Below are positions 39,501 through 52,771 of a DNA stretch of 64,000 nt, one piece after another; positions within the stretch are counted from its first letter, which is position 1, and each line of letters starts with the position of its first letter. The stretch comes from Dasypus novemcinctus (lineage: Eukaryota; Chordata; Mammalia; Cingulata; Dasypodidae), in the NCBI RefSeq assembly GCF_030445035.2, contig NC_080675.1:62636544-62700543 (forward strand), given 5' to 3'. Made by a program: the position numbers and the translations under genes. The notes beneath the pieces are model-generated. The model was not told where the DNA came from and did not search any database. It saw nothing but the letters and a program-made list of their open reading frames with translations.

Positions 39501-40149
39501 AATAAATAATTGTGCAAAAAATTATATGTGGATATATGGATTATAAAAGACTTAAAATATAAAAGGCAAAGAATGGTATGATGGATATGGCTACTAACTT
39601 ATTACTGTTTTATAAAAGTGAAAGATTTAATGAGAATTTATTACAAAATAATATGTTTTTGTGGCACATAACACTCTTTTAAAGAATAACTAAAATGATA
39701 TTTGATCAACTGTTATTTAATATGAGGCAGATTAGTACCAAGATATCTTATGGACAGTGAGGACACTGACAAATCTTTAGGGACTTTATATAATTTCTGG
39801 AATATATATATATGTAAAACATTTTATTTATATAAATACAACAAATAGAAGGTTAGAAAATCCCTTTTAATTTAACAATAGTTCCTATGCAATTTGAGTA
39901 ATAAAACTATTTCTATCACCTTTTAAAATAAGATAAAAGTGTAGATTCTTTGTGATTTTCAGGCCTTTTTGAAAATCCCAATGGCACTTTGAAATAAAAA
40001 ATATATCATTTAGTATTGATTTGAGAAGGAAAAATGTCAAATGTGGTCAAAAGGGTTGAACACTTGGTTAAATGGGACCACAGTTCACTGAAAACAATAA
40101 TTGGGACTTTAAAAAAAATTAAAGTGACAATAAAATATTTAAAAGTAAA
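39501..40149. other. AT-rich stretch, no gene
   Basis: Very AT-rich, with several 'atatatata' runs and no frame of interest. It may be an older L1 3' flank. Confidence 0.4.
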
Positions 40150-41470
40150 TATAGGGTGGGTCCTGGATACTGATGACTAGGCTTCTGAGCTTGTTTGCTT
40201 GAAATTTCAACTTGGCATAGAACAGGGTGCCTAAGAGTTACCTCCTGAGAACCTGCATGTTGCTCAAATGTGGCCACTCTCTAAGCCAAACTCAGCATGT
40301 AATTGCTGTACCTTCCCCCCAGCATGGGCCTTGACTCTCAGGGATGAGCCTCCCTGGTGTCAAGGGATTACTGCTGAGCACCAGCTGGTGATGCAACTAG
40401 AAAAAGACCTTGAATAAAAGGGGGAAATGGTGGAGACAAATGAGTTTATATGCTAAGAGACTTCAAAATGAGGCAGGAGGTCATCAGAGGGGTCACACTT
40501 ATGCACATCTCAGCAGGATCTCAGAGACAGCCAAAGTAGATATAACCCCAGGTAGTGGTGTTCCTGAGGGCTATGGAGACATCCAAGCCCTATGGTCATA
40601 ACAGATGGCTCTAGAGTCAGTGCCTTGTCAGTGGGCCCTACTTTGGAATTTGTCCTCCTCTTTGATGGAGTTGGACTCAGATGTGACCTCTCTACACATG
40701 CCTCTTCTGTCACTTTTACTCAACCTGTGGTTGGCACTGGGGTTGGTGTATGATCAGGAGACTTGAATCTCTGGGCTGTCTATGTGCCAGCTGGGCCTTG
40801 AGCTTCAGCAGAGTTGCAATACCTACTCTCCGATTCATTGGACTTACCCAGGTCTGCTAACAGAGAGGTGAGGATGGTCAACCACCACACCAGGGAACCT
40901 AGAAAATCTACAGCTGCAAGCAGGAGAATTCCATCTATCAGCCATGTTGAATCTAAGCTCCCTCTTGATTTAGAGGTGGAGTGGACATTGCCATCCCAGG
41001 GTCCTCAGGATGGAGGAGTAAAATATGGATTAGAGTGGACTTACTGTTATTCTACTATAGAATTATTGTGACTCTCTAGCAATGAAAGAAATTACATCGT
41101 TGATGTGGAAACAGTGGCCACTAGTTGCTGAAGGCAGGGAAAGGGAAAAAGAGGAATGATATTGGGGCATTTTCAGGACATGGCATTGTCCTGAATGATA
41201 TTGCAGTGCCAGATGCAGGGCATTATATATCCCACCATAACCCACTGAATGGACTGGGAGAGAGTGTAAACTACAACATAAACTATAATCCATGTCATGT
41301 AGCAATGCTCCAAAATGTACTCTCCAAATGCAATGAATGTACCACACTAATGAAAGAAGTTGTCGATGTGGGAGGAGTTGGGGATGTGGGGAGTGGGGTA
41401 TATGGGAACTTCTTATATTTTTTATTGTAACATTTTTTTTGTGATGTATGTATCTTTAAAAAAAAAAGAT
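40150..41470 (+). repeat. Long non-coding repeat (L1-tail-like), plus strand
   Basis: It ends with the G-rich/ATATGGGAACTTCTTATATT-type tail, 'gtaacattttttttgtgat' and a poly-A run. A minus-strand copy lies at 41730-43350 (see that entry). Other copies: 27479, 4225, 32515. It is probably the 3' end of an armadillo L1 family, but that is an inference. Confidence 0.6.
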
Positions 41471-41645
41471 AATGAAAAAATGCATAATTTAAAAATGGAA
41501 GAACGAAGAGTCCTAACAGGTAATGGAGGTAGGTGCTGAGACTGTTTCTCTTCCTTTTCTAGTTTGAACTTCCTTACCAAGTATTTCCACTGAAACAATT
41601 AACATTAAATAAAATGTAATTAAATGAAAGTGCTTTGGCCTCCAC

Positions 41646-41690
41646 AAAATAAAATAAAATAAAATAAAATAAAACAAAATAAAACAAAAA
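41646..41690. repeat. (TAAAA)n microsatellite
   Basis: About nine AAAAT/AAAAC units. Located between the two inverted repeat arms. Confidence 0.8.
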
Positions 41691-41729
41691 AGAAGTAAAT
41701 ATAGGAGATAACATGATGGTAAAAACTTT

Positions 41730-43350
41730 TTAAACATACTTTTAAATTTTTTTAAAAAAGATACTAGATTACATAAATGTTACATAAAAAATATAGGGGA
41801 TTCCCATACATCCTGCTCCCTAAGTCCTCCCACATTTTCCCACATTAACAACATCCATCATCAGTTTGGTACATTTGTTACAATTGATGAACACATTTTG
41901 GAGCATTGCCACTAAGTGTAGATTACAGTTTATATTGTAGTTTACACCCTCTACCACACATTTTTATAAGTTATTACAAGATAAATAACGGCCTGTATCT
42001 GTCATTACAATGTCATTCAGGAAAATTCCCAAGTCCCCAAAATGCCCCCAAATTACACCTATTTTTCCCTTGCCCTTTCCTCAGAACCTCCAGTGGCCAC
42101 TGCCACATCAATGATAAAAGTTCTTCCATTGCTAGAATCATAATGTCTATAGCAGAATAACAGTAAGTCTACTCTAGTCCATCATCCATTCCCCAATCCT
42201 GAGGATTCTGGGATCGTGATGCCCACTCCACCTCTAATTGAGAAGGGGCTTAGATCCAAGGGGCAGATGGATGGAGTTGTCCTGCTTGCAACTGCAGACT
42301 CTCCCTGTTCCCTGAGATGGTTGTTGTCCATTATCATCTCCTTGGTAGTTGTCCTGGGTGAGTCCCATGAACTGGAGAGTAGGTGTTGTAAATCTGTTGA
42401 GTTTCAGGGTCCAACTGGTACATGGACAGCCCAAAGATTTAAGTCTTTTGGACATACACCTATCAAGTTTAGTACTAACTATAGGTCCAAAAAGAAGGGG
42501 GTACTAGAGCTAGGTGTAGGGAAACCACAACTGAATCCAACTCTGTCACACTGGGGAGTGTAAATTCCAAAGTAGGGTCCACTGGCAGGGTGCCAAACTC
42601 CTGAGCTGTCAGCCCTGTGTATAGTGTCTGGATGTTTCCAGAGCCCTCAGGAACTCCTCTATTTGAGGCAATAATTACTTTGGCAGTCAATGAGATTCTG
42701 CCGAGATGTGCTTAACATAACCTCTATAATGACACCCCAAACTCACTTTGAGGTCTCTTAGCCATATAAACTCATTTGTCTTTACCCTTTTCCCCTTTTG
42801 TTCCAAGTATTTTTCCAATTGCATTGCTAGTTGGTGCTTGGTAGTAATCCCTTGGTGCCAGGGAGGCTCATCCCTGGGAGTCATGTCCCACACTGGGTGG
42901 GAGGTAATGTATTTATATGCTGAGTTTGGCTTAGAGAGAGGCCACATTTGAGCAACAAGGAGGCTCTCAGGAGGTAACTCTTAGGCACCCTATGATACTA
43001 GGTTCATAAGTACAGTCATCACTATTAAGGGCCCATTAAGGGTCCATCCTCCTTCACTATTTATGGCCCCTATACTCAGGGGATTCTTGCTGTCCCATTA
43101 AAGAATATAGCAGAGATCCCCAAGATGGGAATTTGATATTGTTTTTGTTATTGCGTGAATCTCCACCCGCTTTGACAATGCCCCATGAACACTTGAACAC
43201 ATTCATATATCTTATAGGAATGCACCAGGTGAACCTCCTCCCATGCATCCCCCATCTTTGACACACTGTACAAATGATCCTCCCCTGCCACAGTTGTAAC
43301 TCTTCTGTACCCCAAAACTTCATAAAAAATGAAGCTAACAATATAAACAA
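41730..43350 (-). repeat. Long L1-tail-like repeat, minus strand (inverted partner of 40150-41470)
   Basis: Matching segments in inverted order include 'cagtaagtctactctagtcc' (reverse complement of 'ggattagagtggacttactg'), 'aggtggagtgg' and the 'tgccagggaggctcat' block. It continues to about 43350 with sequence that partly repeats at 43980-44110. Confidence 0.6.
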
Positions 43351-45295
43351 ATACAGTTAAAAAGGAAATGAAATAATGATAGTTTTAAAACTAATGAATA
43401 AAATACAAATTTTTTTTAAAAAATTGGAAATAATAAAAAAGAAAAGTATAAAATAAATAGTTTTGACATGTCTTTCATTACTGTAAGAGCTGTTGTCTTG
43501 TATGTACAGTGACATTTTCTACCATTTATTCACCCAGTGCCTTATTTTTTTCCATTTTGTCTTCAAAGAAGCTTTATTATAGAACAGCCACATACAGAAT
43601 ATAAGTGATTCCCATATACCCAACATCCTCTCCTTTTCCCCCTTTCCCCTATTAATAACATTTTCCATGTGGATGGTACATTTGTTAAAATTGATATACA
43701 AATATTGAGATGTTGCTACTAAGCAAGGTCAATGATTTACATTATGGACCATAAACTTTTATAAACTTTGATGAAATTTAACATGGTCTGTACCTACCAT
43801 TTTACCTAACATGCAGAACAATTCAATCACCCCTAAAATGCCCATGTTCCATCTATTCTATTTCTCCCTTTCCCTCCCCTCAGGACCCACGGTAACCACC
43901 AAGATTAACTCATTGAAGGATAAGATTCATAGTTACTGGCAACAACATTGAGGACTTTACATACTGGCCTTCCTCCCCTATTAGGTATTGCCTATACTCT
44001 TGAGAGACTCCCAGCCTTCTATTTGAGAACATAGCAGGACCCCACAGGATGGGAATCCAACACCTTCCCACTCATTATGTGGGTATTCACCCACTGATAC
44101 AGTGCACAATAAAAAGATGAACACTATACACTCCCTAGAAACCTTCCCCAGGTGTGTCCTGTCCTGCATGTTCCCCACATCCAACATCCTAAACCAGCAA
44201 CCCTCCTCTGCCATATTTGCCAAAAGAACATTCCCAGTGTTGTAGTTTCAACCACATACCTGCAAATCCCCAGAGTCCCCCTGCTCCTTCTCCAATTCTC
44301 GCCCCAGTTCCATGGACAGTCCAACCCACCCTCCCTTCCCTACTGCCCTCACAGACCAGCACCATCCCACCCAGTAGCATCACTGCACCATTGTTATGCC
44401 CATCTGCTGTGCAACTACACCCTTTCACCTTATTATAGATTTTGCCCATATGACCAATGACTCAAACTTCTCCCTTTTTATCTCCTGTAAACCTATCTTC
44501 TGGACTCTGTCTCTGTGAGTTTGCTCAATTTGCTTAGTTCATATTGGTAAGGTCATGTAATATTTGTCCTTTAGTGCCTGGATTGCTTCACTCAACATAA
44601 GGTCTTCAAGATTCATCCATGTTGTCCCATGTGTTAATACTGCATTCCTTCTTACAGCTGAGTAATATTCTGTGGTATGTATATACCACAGTTTGCTTAT
44701 TCATTCATCTGTTGATGGACATTTGGGTTGTTTCTAGCTTTTGGCAATAGTGAATAATGCTATGAACACTGGCATACATATATCTGTTCATGTCCTTGCT
44801 TTCAGTTCTTCTCAGTATACACCCAGCGGTGGGATTGCTGGATCATATGGCAGTTTTATAGTTAGCTTCCTGAGAAACTGCCAAAGTGTCCTCCCAAATG
44901 GCTGCACTATTCAATATTCCCATGAGCAATGGATAAGTGTTCCCATTACTCCACATCCTCTCCAACACCTGTAGTCCTCTGTTTTTAAATAGCTGCCAGT
45001 CTAATAGGTGTAAGATGATATCTTATTGAGGTTTTGATTTGCATTTCCCTAGTAGTTAGTGATGTTGAACATCTTTTCATGTGCTTTTTAGCCATTTGTA
45101 TTTCTTCTTTAAAGAAGGGCCTATTCAAATCACTAACCCCTTTCTTAAACGGGTTGTCTTTTTTATTTTTGAGGTGTGGGATTTCTTTATATATGCTGGA
45201 TATCAGGCTCCTATCAGATAAATGGTTGCCAAATATCTTCTCCCATTTTGTAGGCTGCCTTTTCACTTTCTTGACAAACTCCTTCCCGCCCCCCA

Positions 45296-45319
45296 AGATC
45301 TATCTATCTATCTCTCTAG

Positions 45320-45351
<32 letters not shown>

Positions 45352-45830
45352 CTATCTTTCTTTCCCCACCCCCTCATTGTTTGCACTTGCTGTGACTGTT
45401 TGTCTTCTTTTGTTTCTCTAGGAGGCACTGGGAACCAAACCCGGGACCTCCTATGTGGGAGGGAGACGCCTAATCGCTTAAGCCAACTCCATTCCCTGCT
45501 TTGTTGTATCTCTAGTTATGTTTTTCCTCTTGTGTCTCCTGTTGCATCATCTTGTCACATCAGCTCGGTGCACTTGCCCATCATACCAGCTCACTGTCCT
45601 GCTTGTCCTCTTTAGGAGACACCTCTGCTCCCTGGTTTTGTTTGGTCTCTCATTATGTTTTTTTTCCCTTCTTCTGTCTCTAGTTGCCTTACCTTGTTGC
45701 GTCAGCTTGCCATAACTGCCCATCATGCCAGCCCACTGTCTTATTTAGGAGGCGCCAGGTACTGAAACACAGACCTCCCATGTGGTAGGTGGTAGCCCAA
45801 TTGCTTGAGCCACATCTGCTTTCTTTGACA
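45296..45830 (-). repeat. SINE with (TATC)n/(TC)n tail, in L1 ORF2 region
   Basis: The left edge carries a tetra-/dinucleotide run (45299-45365), then 'attgtttgcacttgctgtga', two 'aggcactgggaacc' blocks and a head ending 'ttgcttgagccacatctgct'. L1 bases 'ttgacaaactcctt' and 'ttgacagactcctt' flank it (a diverged 14-bp duplication). Confidence 0.75.
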
Positions 45831-46612
45831 GACTCCTTTGAGGTGAAAAAGATTTTAATTTTGATGAGGTCTCATTTATTTATTTTTTCTTTCATTGTTT
45901 GCGCTTTGGTTGTAAAGCTCATGAAATCATTTCCTGATGCAATATCCTATAGATGCTGCCCTACATTATCTTCAAGATCTTTATGGTCTTGGCTTTTATA
46001 TTTAGATCTTTAATTCATCTTGAGTTAATTTTTGTAAAGGGTGTAAGATGCTGTTCTCCTCTTATTCTTTTGGATATGGATATGCAGTTCTCCAAGCACC
46101 ATTTGTTGAAGGGGCCATTCTCTCCCAGATGGGTGGGCTTGGTGGCCTTGTCAAATATCAGTTGACTCTATATGCAAGAATTTATATCATAACTCTCAAT
46201 TTGGTTGCATTGGTCTGTATGTCTATGCTTGTGCCAATACCATGCATTTTTTACCACTGTAGCTTTGTAGTATGTTTTAAAGTCAAGTAGTGTGATTCCT
46301 CTGATTTCATTTTTCTTTTTCAATATGTCTTCAGCTATTCAGGGCTGCTTGCCCTTTCAAATGAATTTAATAGTTGGCTTTTCCAATTCAGTAAAAAATG
46401 GTGTGGCATTTTTTATTAAGATTGCATTAAATCTGTAAATCAGTTTGGGTAATATAGACACCTTAATGATATTTAGTCTTCCTATCCATGAACAGGGAAT
46501 ATTCTTTCATTTATTTAGGTCTTCTTTGATTTTCTTTAACAGTGTTGTGTAGTTTTCTGTACACTAGTTGTTTACATCTTTAGTTAAATTTATTCCTAGG
46601 TATTTGATTCTT

Positions 46613-47014
46613 TTAGTAGCTAAATGGGATTTTTTTTTCCTTGATTTCCTCCTCAGTTTGCTCATTATTGGTGTACAGAAATGTTACTGATTTTTGCACA
46701 TTGATCTTATAACCTGCCACTTTACTGAACTCATTTATAAACTCTAGAAGCTTTGTTGTAGATTTCTCAGGGCTTTTGAGATAAAGGATCATGTCATCTG
46801 CAAATAGTGAAATTTTTACTTCTTCCTTTCCAATTTGGATGACTTTTATATCTTTTTCTTGTCTAAATGCTTGAGCAAGTAGTTCCAACACAGTGTTGAA
46901 TAAGAGCAGTAAATGGCTTCCGTGTCTTGTTCCAGAACTTAGAGGGAAAGCTTTTAGGATTACACCATTGTATATGATGTTAGCTGTGGGTTTTTCATTT
47001 ATAACCTTTATCAT
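46613..47014 (-). pseudogene. L1 ORF2 reverse transcriptase segment
   Basis: This frame of 133 residues includes [20 protein letters not shown] and [10 protein letters not shown] (the FADD catalytic motif of L1 RT), followed by [10 protein letters not shown]. It is a fragment of the L1 at 43530-51170. Confidence 0.85.
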
Positions 47015-48665
47015 GTTGATGAATTTTCCTTCCTACTCCTATCTTTTGAAGTGTTTTTATCAGGAAAGCGTGCTATATTTCCTTGAATGCTTTTTCTGCA
47101 TCTATAGACATGATCATGTGATTTTTTCCTTTCAATCCATTTATGTGGTGTATTACATTGATTTTCTTATGTTGAACCATCATTGCATACTAGGGATGAA
47201 GCCCACTTGATCATGGTGTATAATTTGTTCGATGTGTTGTTGAATATAATCAGCAAGTATTTTGTTGAGGATTTCAGCATCTAGGTTCATTAGTGAGATT
47301 GGTTTATAGTTTTCCTTTCTTTTGGCTTTGGTATTAGGGTGATGCTGGCAATGTTCCCTCCACTTTTTTTGGAAGAGTTTAATTAGGATTGGTATTAGTT
47401 CCTTCTGGAATATTTGGTAGAATTCACCTGTGAAGCCATCTGGTCCTGGGGTCTTCTTAGTTGGGAGGTTTTTGACTAATTCAATCTTGTTCCTTGTGAT
47501 TTGTCTGTTGAGTTAATCAATTTCTTCTTTTATCGATGTAGCCTGCTGTGTGTTTCTAGGAATTTGTCCATTTCTTCTAAGTTATCCATCTTGTTGGCAT
47601 ACAATTTTTCAAAGTATCTTCTTATGATACTCTATTTCTGTGGGGTCAGTGGTGATATGCCCTTCCTTGTGGCTTATTTTATGTATTTGCATCCTCTCTC
47701 TTTTTTCCTTTGTTAGTCTAGCTAATGATTTGTTAATTTTATTAATCTTCTTAGAGAACCATCTTTTGGTTTTGTTTGTTTTTTTCTTATTTTCAATTTC
47801 ATTTAGCTCTATTCTATTCCTTTTTATATCCTCCTTTCTACTTCCTTTGGGGTTAGTTTGTTGTTCTTTTTCTAATTCCTCCAGGTAGGGCAGTTAGGTC
47901 TTTAATTTTAGATCTTTATTTTTTTAAAATATAGTCATTTATGGCTATGACTTTCCCTCTCAGTACAGCTTTTGCTGCATCCCATAGATTTTGATATGTT
48001 GTGTTGTCATTTTAAGTCATTTCAAGGTACTGATTTCTTTTGTGATTTCCTCTTTGACCCACTGCTTGTCTAAGAATGTGTGGTTTCACTTTCATATCTT
48101 TGTGCCTAATCTGATTCTCTGTACCTTACTGATTTCCAGCTTCACTCCATTGTAAGCAGAGAAATTTCTTTGTATAATTTCAATCTTTCTGAATTCATCG
48201 AGAGTTTTTCTGTGGTCTTGAATGTGGTCTATCCTGGAGAATGGTCCATGTGCACTTGAGAAGAATGCATATCCCACTGTATTTTGGTGTAATATTCTGT
48301 ATATGTTTATTAGGTTCAGAGCCTCTAAAGTATTATTTAAGGTTTCTGTTTCTTTATTGTTTCTCCGTCAAGATGTTCTGTCTAATGGTGATAATGGTGT
48401 ATTAAAGTCCCCCACTATAATTGTAGAGGCATTTATTTCTCCACTTAGTTTTTCCAATGTTTGTCTCATGTATTTTGAGGTGCCTGATTAGGTGCATAAA
48501 AGCTTATCATTGTTCTTTCTTCTTGATAGACGATTATCCATTTTGTTAATATATAGTGACCTTCTTTGTCTCTTACAATAGTTTTTCATTTAAAATCATT
48601 TTGTCCTACATTAATATAGCTACTTCCACCTTTTTTTGGTTATTGTTTGTATGTAAAATTATTTC

Positions 48666-48920
48666 CTAGCCATTCACTTTCAACCTCCTTGCATCCCTTG
48701 GTCTCAGGTGGGTTTCTTGTAGGAAGCATATAGATGGATCATATTTCCTTATCCATTCTGCAAATCTGTGTCTCTTTATTGGAGAGTTTAACCCATTAAC
48801 ATTGAATGTTATTACTGTCAAGGAATTCCTTAAATTAGCCATATTTTCTTTAGGTTCATGCATGTATGTGTTGTTTTTATTTCTTTTGATCCTTTTAGTT
48901 GTTCTTACACTTTCCTCCAA
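48666..48920 (-). pseudogene. L1 ORF2 endonuclease start
   Basis: NVNGLNSPIKRHRFAEWIR and SICFLQETHLRPRDARRLK are the first blocks of the L1 endonuclease (the Glu of QETH is a catalytic residue). 85 codons before a stop. Confidence 0.85.
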
Positions 48921-49367
48921 CTCTTTCTCTCCTGTTTTTTCCTTTTGGCCTGCAAGAACTCCCTTTAGTATTTCTTGAAGGGCAGGTTTCTTATTGAAAA
49001 AGTCTCTTAATTTCTGCTTATCTGTGAATATTTTGAACTCTCTCTCATTTTTGAATGCAAACTTTGCTGGATGGAGAATTTTTGGGTGGAAGTTTTTTCT
49101 TTTAGTACCTTAACTATGTTATACCACTGCCTTCTTGCCTCCATGGTTTCAGATAAGAAAATAGCACTTAATCTTATCAAGTTTCCCTTGTATGTGATGG
49201 ATATCTTTTCTCTTGATGTTTTCAGTACTCTTTCTTTGTCTTAAGCATTGGACAATTTGACAAGTATATGTCTTGGAGTAGGCCTATTACGATGTATGTT
49301 TGTGCATTTCATGTTGTCACTCAAATCCCTAAGTCCCTGCTGGATTTTTTCTATCTTTTTATCATAT

Positions 49368-49589
49368 CTATATGATTTCAGCTATACTGCCTTCCACATC
49401 ACTGATTCTTTCCTCTGCCTGTTCAAATCTGTTTTGTGTTTCCAGTGTATTTTTGATTTCTTGCATTGTGCCATTCATCACCATCATATCTGTTATCTTC
49501 TTATGTATGTTTATAATTTCTTCAGTTTGTTCTCCTAATGTCTTCTCAATATCCTTAATCTCTTCCTTCACTACATGAAGTTGATTCAT
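49368..49589 (-). pseudogene. L1 ORF1 coiled-coil segment
   Basis: EEIKDIEKTLGEQTEEIINI and QAEERISDVEGSIAEI are ORF1p coiled-coil-type sequences. It lies just downstream of the 5' UTR-like block. Confidence 0.75.
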
Positions 49590-49859
49590 GATATTTGTTT
49601 GGACATCTCTGATTAGCTATTCCATGTTTTGCATCTCCTCCTGTTTTTTAGTTTATTCATTGGGCTGGGCCATGTCTTCCTATTTCTTAGTATAGTTTGT
49701 AATTTTTTGTTGATGTCTAGGCATCTGTTTATCCAGATAGGTTTATTCAGTTGATTAGCTTCTCTTTCTACTCTAAGGATTTATTTATTTATTTTTGCAT
49801 GTGGTAAGGTTTCACTTTGACCTTTCATTCCTCTTATTCTATTTCCTTGCTGTTGCCTA

Positions 49860-50400
49860 TGTTTCCTTGGGGAAAAAAATAGGACCAGAGAAAAGGAAAT
49901 AGATAAGAAGAGAAAAAATATAGTAGTAATAATAGTAAAAGGCAGAAGAGGAACTGTACAAGATCTAGTAAAATGAATAATTAATATGAGTAAGATGTAC
50001 AGAGTAATAAGAATAAAAAAGTGGAAAAGAAACAATGAAATGAGAAACTGAAATAGAGAAAAATATATAGAATGAATTAAAAGCCTGGCATGATGAGGAG
50101 AGGAATAGAAAAATGAAAAGAAAAAGAAAAAAGTAAAAAAGAAAGAAAGCAGAGAAAAAGAGAAACAAGAAAATTGAAGACTAAACAAAAAGAGGTGGAA
50201 TGAAAGAACAACAGAAAACAGAAAATAGAAAAATGAAGGAAAGAAAAGAGCATAAGTAGAAAAATTGGTAAAAGAAAAAAAAGGAGACAAAGAAAGGGGA
50301 AACACAACAAACAAGAAAGAAAACAGCAGCAACTAATAAAAGAAAAGGAGAAAGAAAGAAACCCCCCCCCAAAAAAAAAAAAACCCAAAAGAACAAGTAA
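49860..50400. repeat. 540-bp purine-rich tract (A/G on plus strand)
   Basis: Nearly all A and G on the plus strand, with units such as 'aaaagaaaaagaaaaaag', and two C-runs at 50362-50371 and around 50386. The Phe/Ser-rich frames on the minus strand are its translation and carry no domain. It sits at the 5'-UTR/ORF1 boundary of the minus-strand L1. Confidence 0.85.
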
Positions 50401-51170
50401 AAACGGCCTTCCCTCTTAGGCCCCTAAGGACTGGTGTTCATCAGTCCTGCAGCCTGCCCTTGGCACGTTTTGAACTGGGTTTTAGCAAGTTGTCGGAGTC
50501 GATGGACCCAAAGGGTATCGGGAATGAAAGAAAGAGAAAAGGGGGAAGGAAACAAGGAGAAAGAACGAGAGAGAAAAAAACTGTCTCCTTAGCTTAGCTT
50601 TTCAGAAAGCTATCTGTCCCCTTTCGCTCAGGCAGGTTAGATTCCTAGCAGTTTGCCAGAGTCCTGATGGTTAGGTGCCTGTCTGTCCCTGCCACCTCTC
50701 TAATCTAATTCCTCTCTTTATCCGGGTAGCTGGGCATGACAGCCTGCCTGAGGAGATTCCCCCCCACCTCACCCGATCACGTTGGGATCCCTTCCAAGAT
50801 TCAAAGGGGCCTCACCTGGCCAAACTCATCACAAAGAAACCACTCTCCACCCTCCCAGAACCTTCTTCCTCCCAGGGAATGTCCTCTCACACTCCATTCT
50901 GAGCAGCGAGCCAGGGCCTCTACCTAGACTATTTGCCCTGAGGGGAGGGTATATGTGCTGCTCCCAGCCACAGGGGTGAGCAACTCATGGTTTTCCTCTG
51001 GCTTCTTTATCTTTCCAGTACCCTCCTAGATGACTCAGGGCACCTTCCCGTTCTATATATATCCAAAGCAGCTCCTTCAGTTAGGTCTCTGTCCTCTCTC
51101 CACTCCTTTGTTGTGGGAGAGTCAGACTTTGCCTACGTACCTCAGCACCATTTTCCTGGAACTCTTGGGT
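50401..51170 (-). other. L1 5' UTR-like GC-moderate block
   Basis: About 770 bp, richer in GC than its surroundings and without repeats inside. It sits exactly where the 5' UTR of the minus-strand L1 should be. The short frames on the plus strand (50675-50979) have no domain. Promoter activity toward the L1 is possible but unseen. Confidence 0.5.
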
Positions 51171-51285
51171 AAAAAATATTTTAATAATAAAAGTGAAGAA
51201 ACTCCATACTTGAAGTTCAAAATTAAGGTGGCAGCCACGGGTCCCATAAATGGCTGGTCTAATGAAAGTTTTAAAATACCTTACA

Positions 51286-51687
51286 GAGAAGCGGATGTGG
51301 CTCAACTGATAGAGCGTCGCCTACCATATAGGAGGTCCAGGGTTTGAACTCAAGGGAGCTGACCCATGCACAGTGCTGCTGAGTGCAAGGAGTGCCATGC
51401 CATGCAGGGGTGTCCCCTGCATAGGGGAGCCTCATGTACAAGGAGTGCACCCTGCAAGGAGAGCCACCCTGGACAAAAAGTGCAACCCTCCCAGGAATGG
51501 TGCTGCACACACGGAGAGCTGATGCAGCAAGAAGATGCAACAAAAAAGAGACACAGATTCCTGTGCCACCTGACAAGAATGTAAGTGGACACAGAGAACA
51601 GATAGCAAATGAACACAGAGCAGATAGTGGGGGGAGGGCGGGAAGGGAGAGAAATAAATAAAAATATATCTTTAAAAAAAAATAAAG
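51286..51687 (+). repeat. DAS-like SINE with exact 10-bp target duplication
   Basis: ATACCTTACA occurs at 51276-51285 and 51688-51697. The SINE is of the 'ctcaactgatagag' subtype, with a short deletion around the 'cctcctgacccgtg' part of the body. It is inserted just upstream of the first homeobox. Confidence 0.92.
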
Positions 51688-51768
51688 ATACCTTACAAAA
51701 AGATGCCCCGTGAAGGAGGACTGTTTTGAACCAGAGTCAAAAGGACATCCTTGAAGCATGGTTTAAGG

Positions 51769-51962
51769 CAGGGGTTCTTAACGAGGGGTCTGTGAGCTTC
51801 AATTGAAATTCAAACAAAACATTATTCTTGTGGGGATGTGTTGGTACAGGTGTGACATATCTATTAAATAATACACAGTATAGTGTGGACTTAGTAAGGG
51901 ACCTGTGATTTTTACCTGACTGGCAAAGGGGTCCATGGAACAAAAAAGGTTAAGAACCCCTG
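51769..51962. mobile_element. hAT-type DNA transposon (194 bp, non-autonomous)
   Basis: It starts CAGGGGTTCTTAAC and ends GTTAAGAACCCCTG, perfect 14-bp inverted ends. The flanking bases GTTTAAGG (51761-51768) and GTTTCAGG (51963-51970) form an 8-bp duplication with one mismatch, as expected for hAT. It is too short for a transposase. It splits homeodomain 1 of the DUX pseudogene between the codons for Trp-Phe and the following residues. Confidence 0.9.
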
Positions 51963-52089
51963 GTTTCAGGGGAACTCTTACCCTGTTATATCTACCAGGG
52001 AACTACTAGTTCCCAAAATTGGTATTCTAGAGTCTAGAATTCAGGTATGGTTTCAAAACCATGGAGCAAGACAATTAAAGGCACAGTGA

Positions 52090-52320
<231 letters not shown>

Positions 52321-52771
52321 TGAAGATTTTGACGCCAAAGGCAGAGCACCAGGAGACCTGAGAATTTCTTGGCAGACACTGCACATCTGAGGAAAGAGCT
52401 GACTCTTCCGCAGCACCAAAGTGATCATTCTACTGTCCCAAGCAGGTCCTATAATTTTCTTCCCTCCAATTCTTTTAGCATCAAGCAAAATTCTGGCCTT
52501 CTATTCTCCATGTCTTTTATTCCTTGGGATCCCTTTGGGGGTTGTGTGAGTCAGGCACCAAGTGTTGTGATGGTCCAGCCCAGCCAGACTGTGCAGGTGG
52601 GAGAGATCTCTCACTCACCTCTGACACTAATGGATCACATGCCGGCAGTACTGCCTCCAGGAAGGTCGTTCTTAGATGCTCAGACTTCTTTCTGGCCCCA
52701 CTACCAAGGAAAACACCAGGATCACAGTGAACACACTGGCCTGGATATACTACAGTCAAAGAACTGTTAGC

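Larger units (their letters stand above)
43530..51170 (-). mobile_element. Long L1 LINE, minus strand, near full length but decayed
   Basis: On the minus strand a 5' UTR-like region (about 51170-49880) is followed by ORF1 coiled-coil sequence (49589-49368), the ORF2 endonuclease start (LTVITFNVNGLNSPIKRHRF and ICFLQETHLR, 48900-48670) and the RT ([20 protein letters not shown], about 46800). The ORF2 C-terminal region ends near 45000, and the 3' UTR runs to about 43530. Total about 7.6 kb. ORF2 is broken by frameshifts and stops and carries a SINE at 45296-45830. Order and orientation are complete, so it inserted with its 5' UTR. Confidence 0.85.

Noticed and set aside
49781..50396. Phe/Ser-rich frames of up to 183 residues on the minus strand
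   Set aside because: They translate a purine tract and are low complexity.
50675..51347. Overlapping plus-strand frames between the L1 5' region and the SINE
   Set aside because: No recognisable domain, and they lie opposite the L1 5' UTR. Likely chance frames in GC-moderate DNA.
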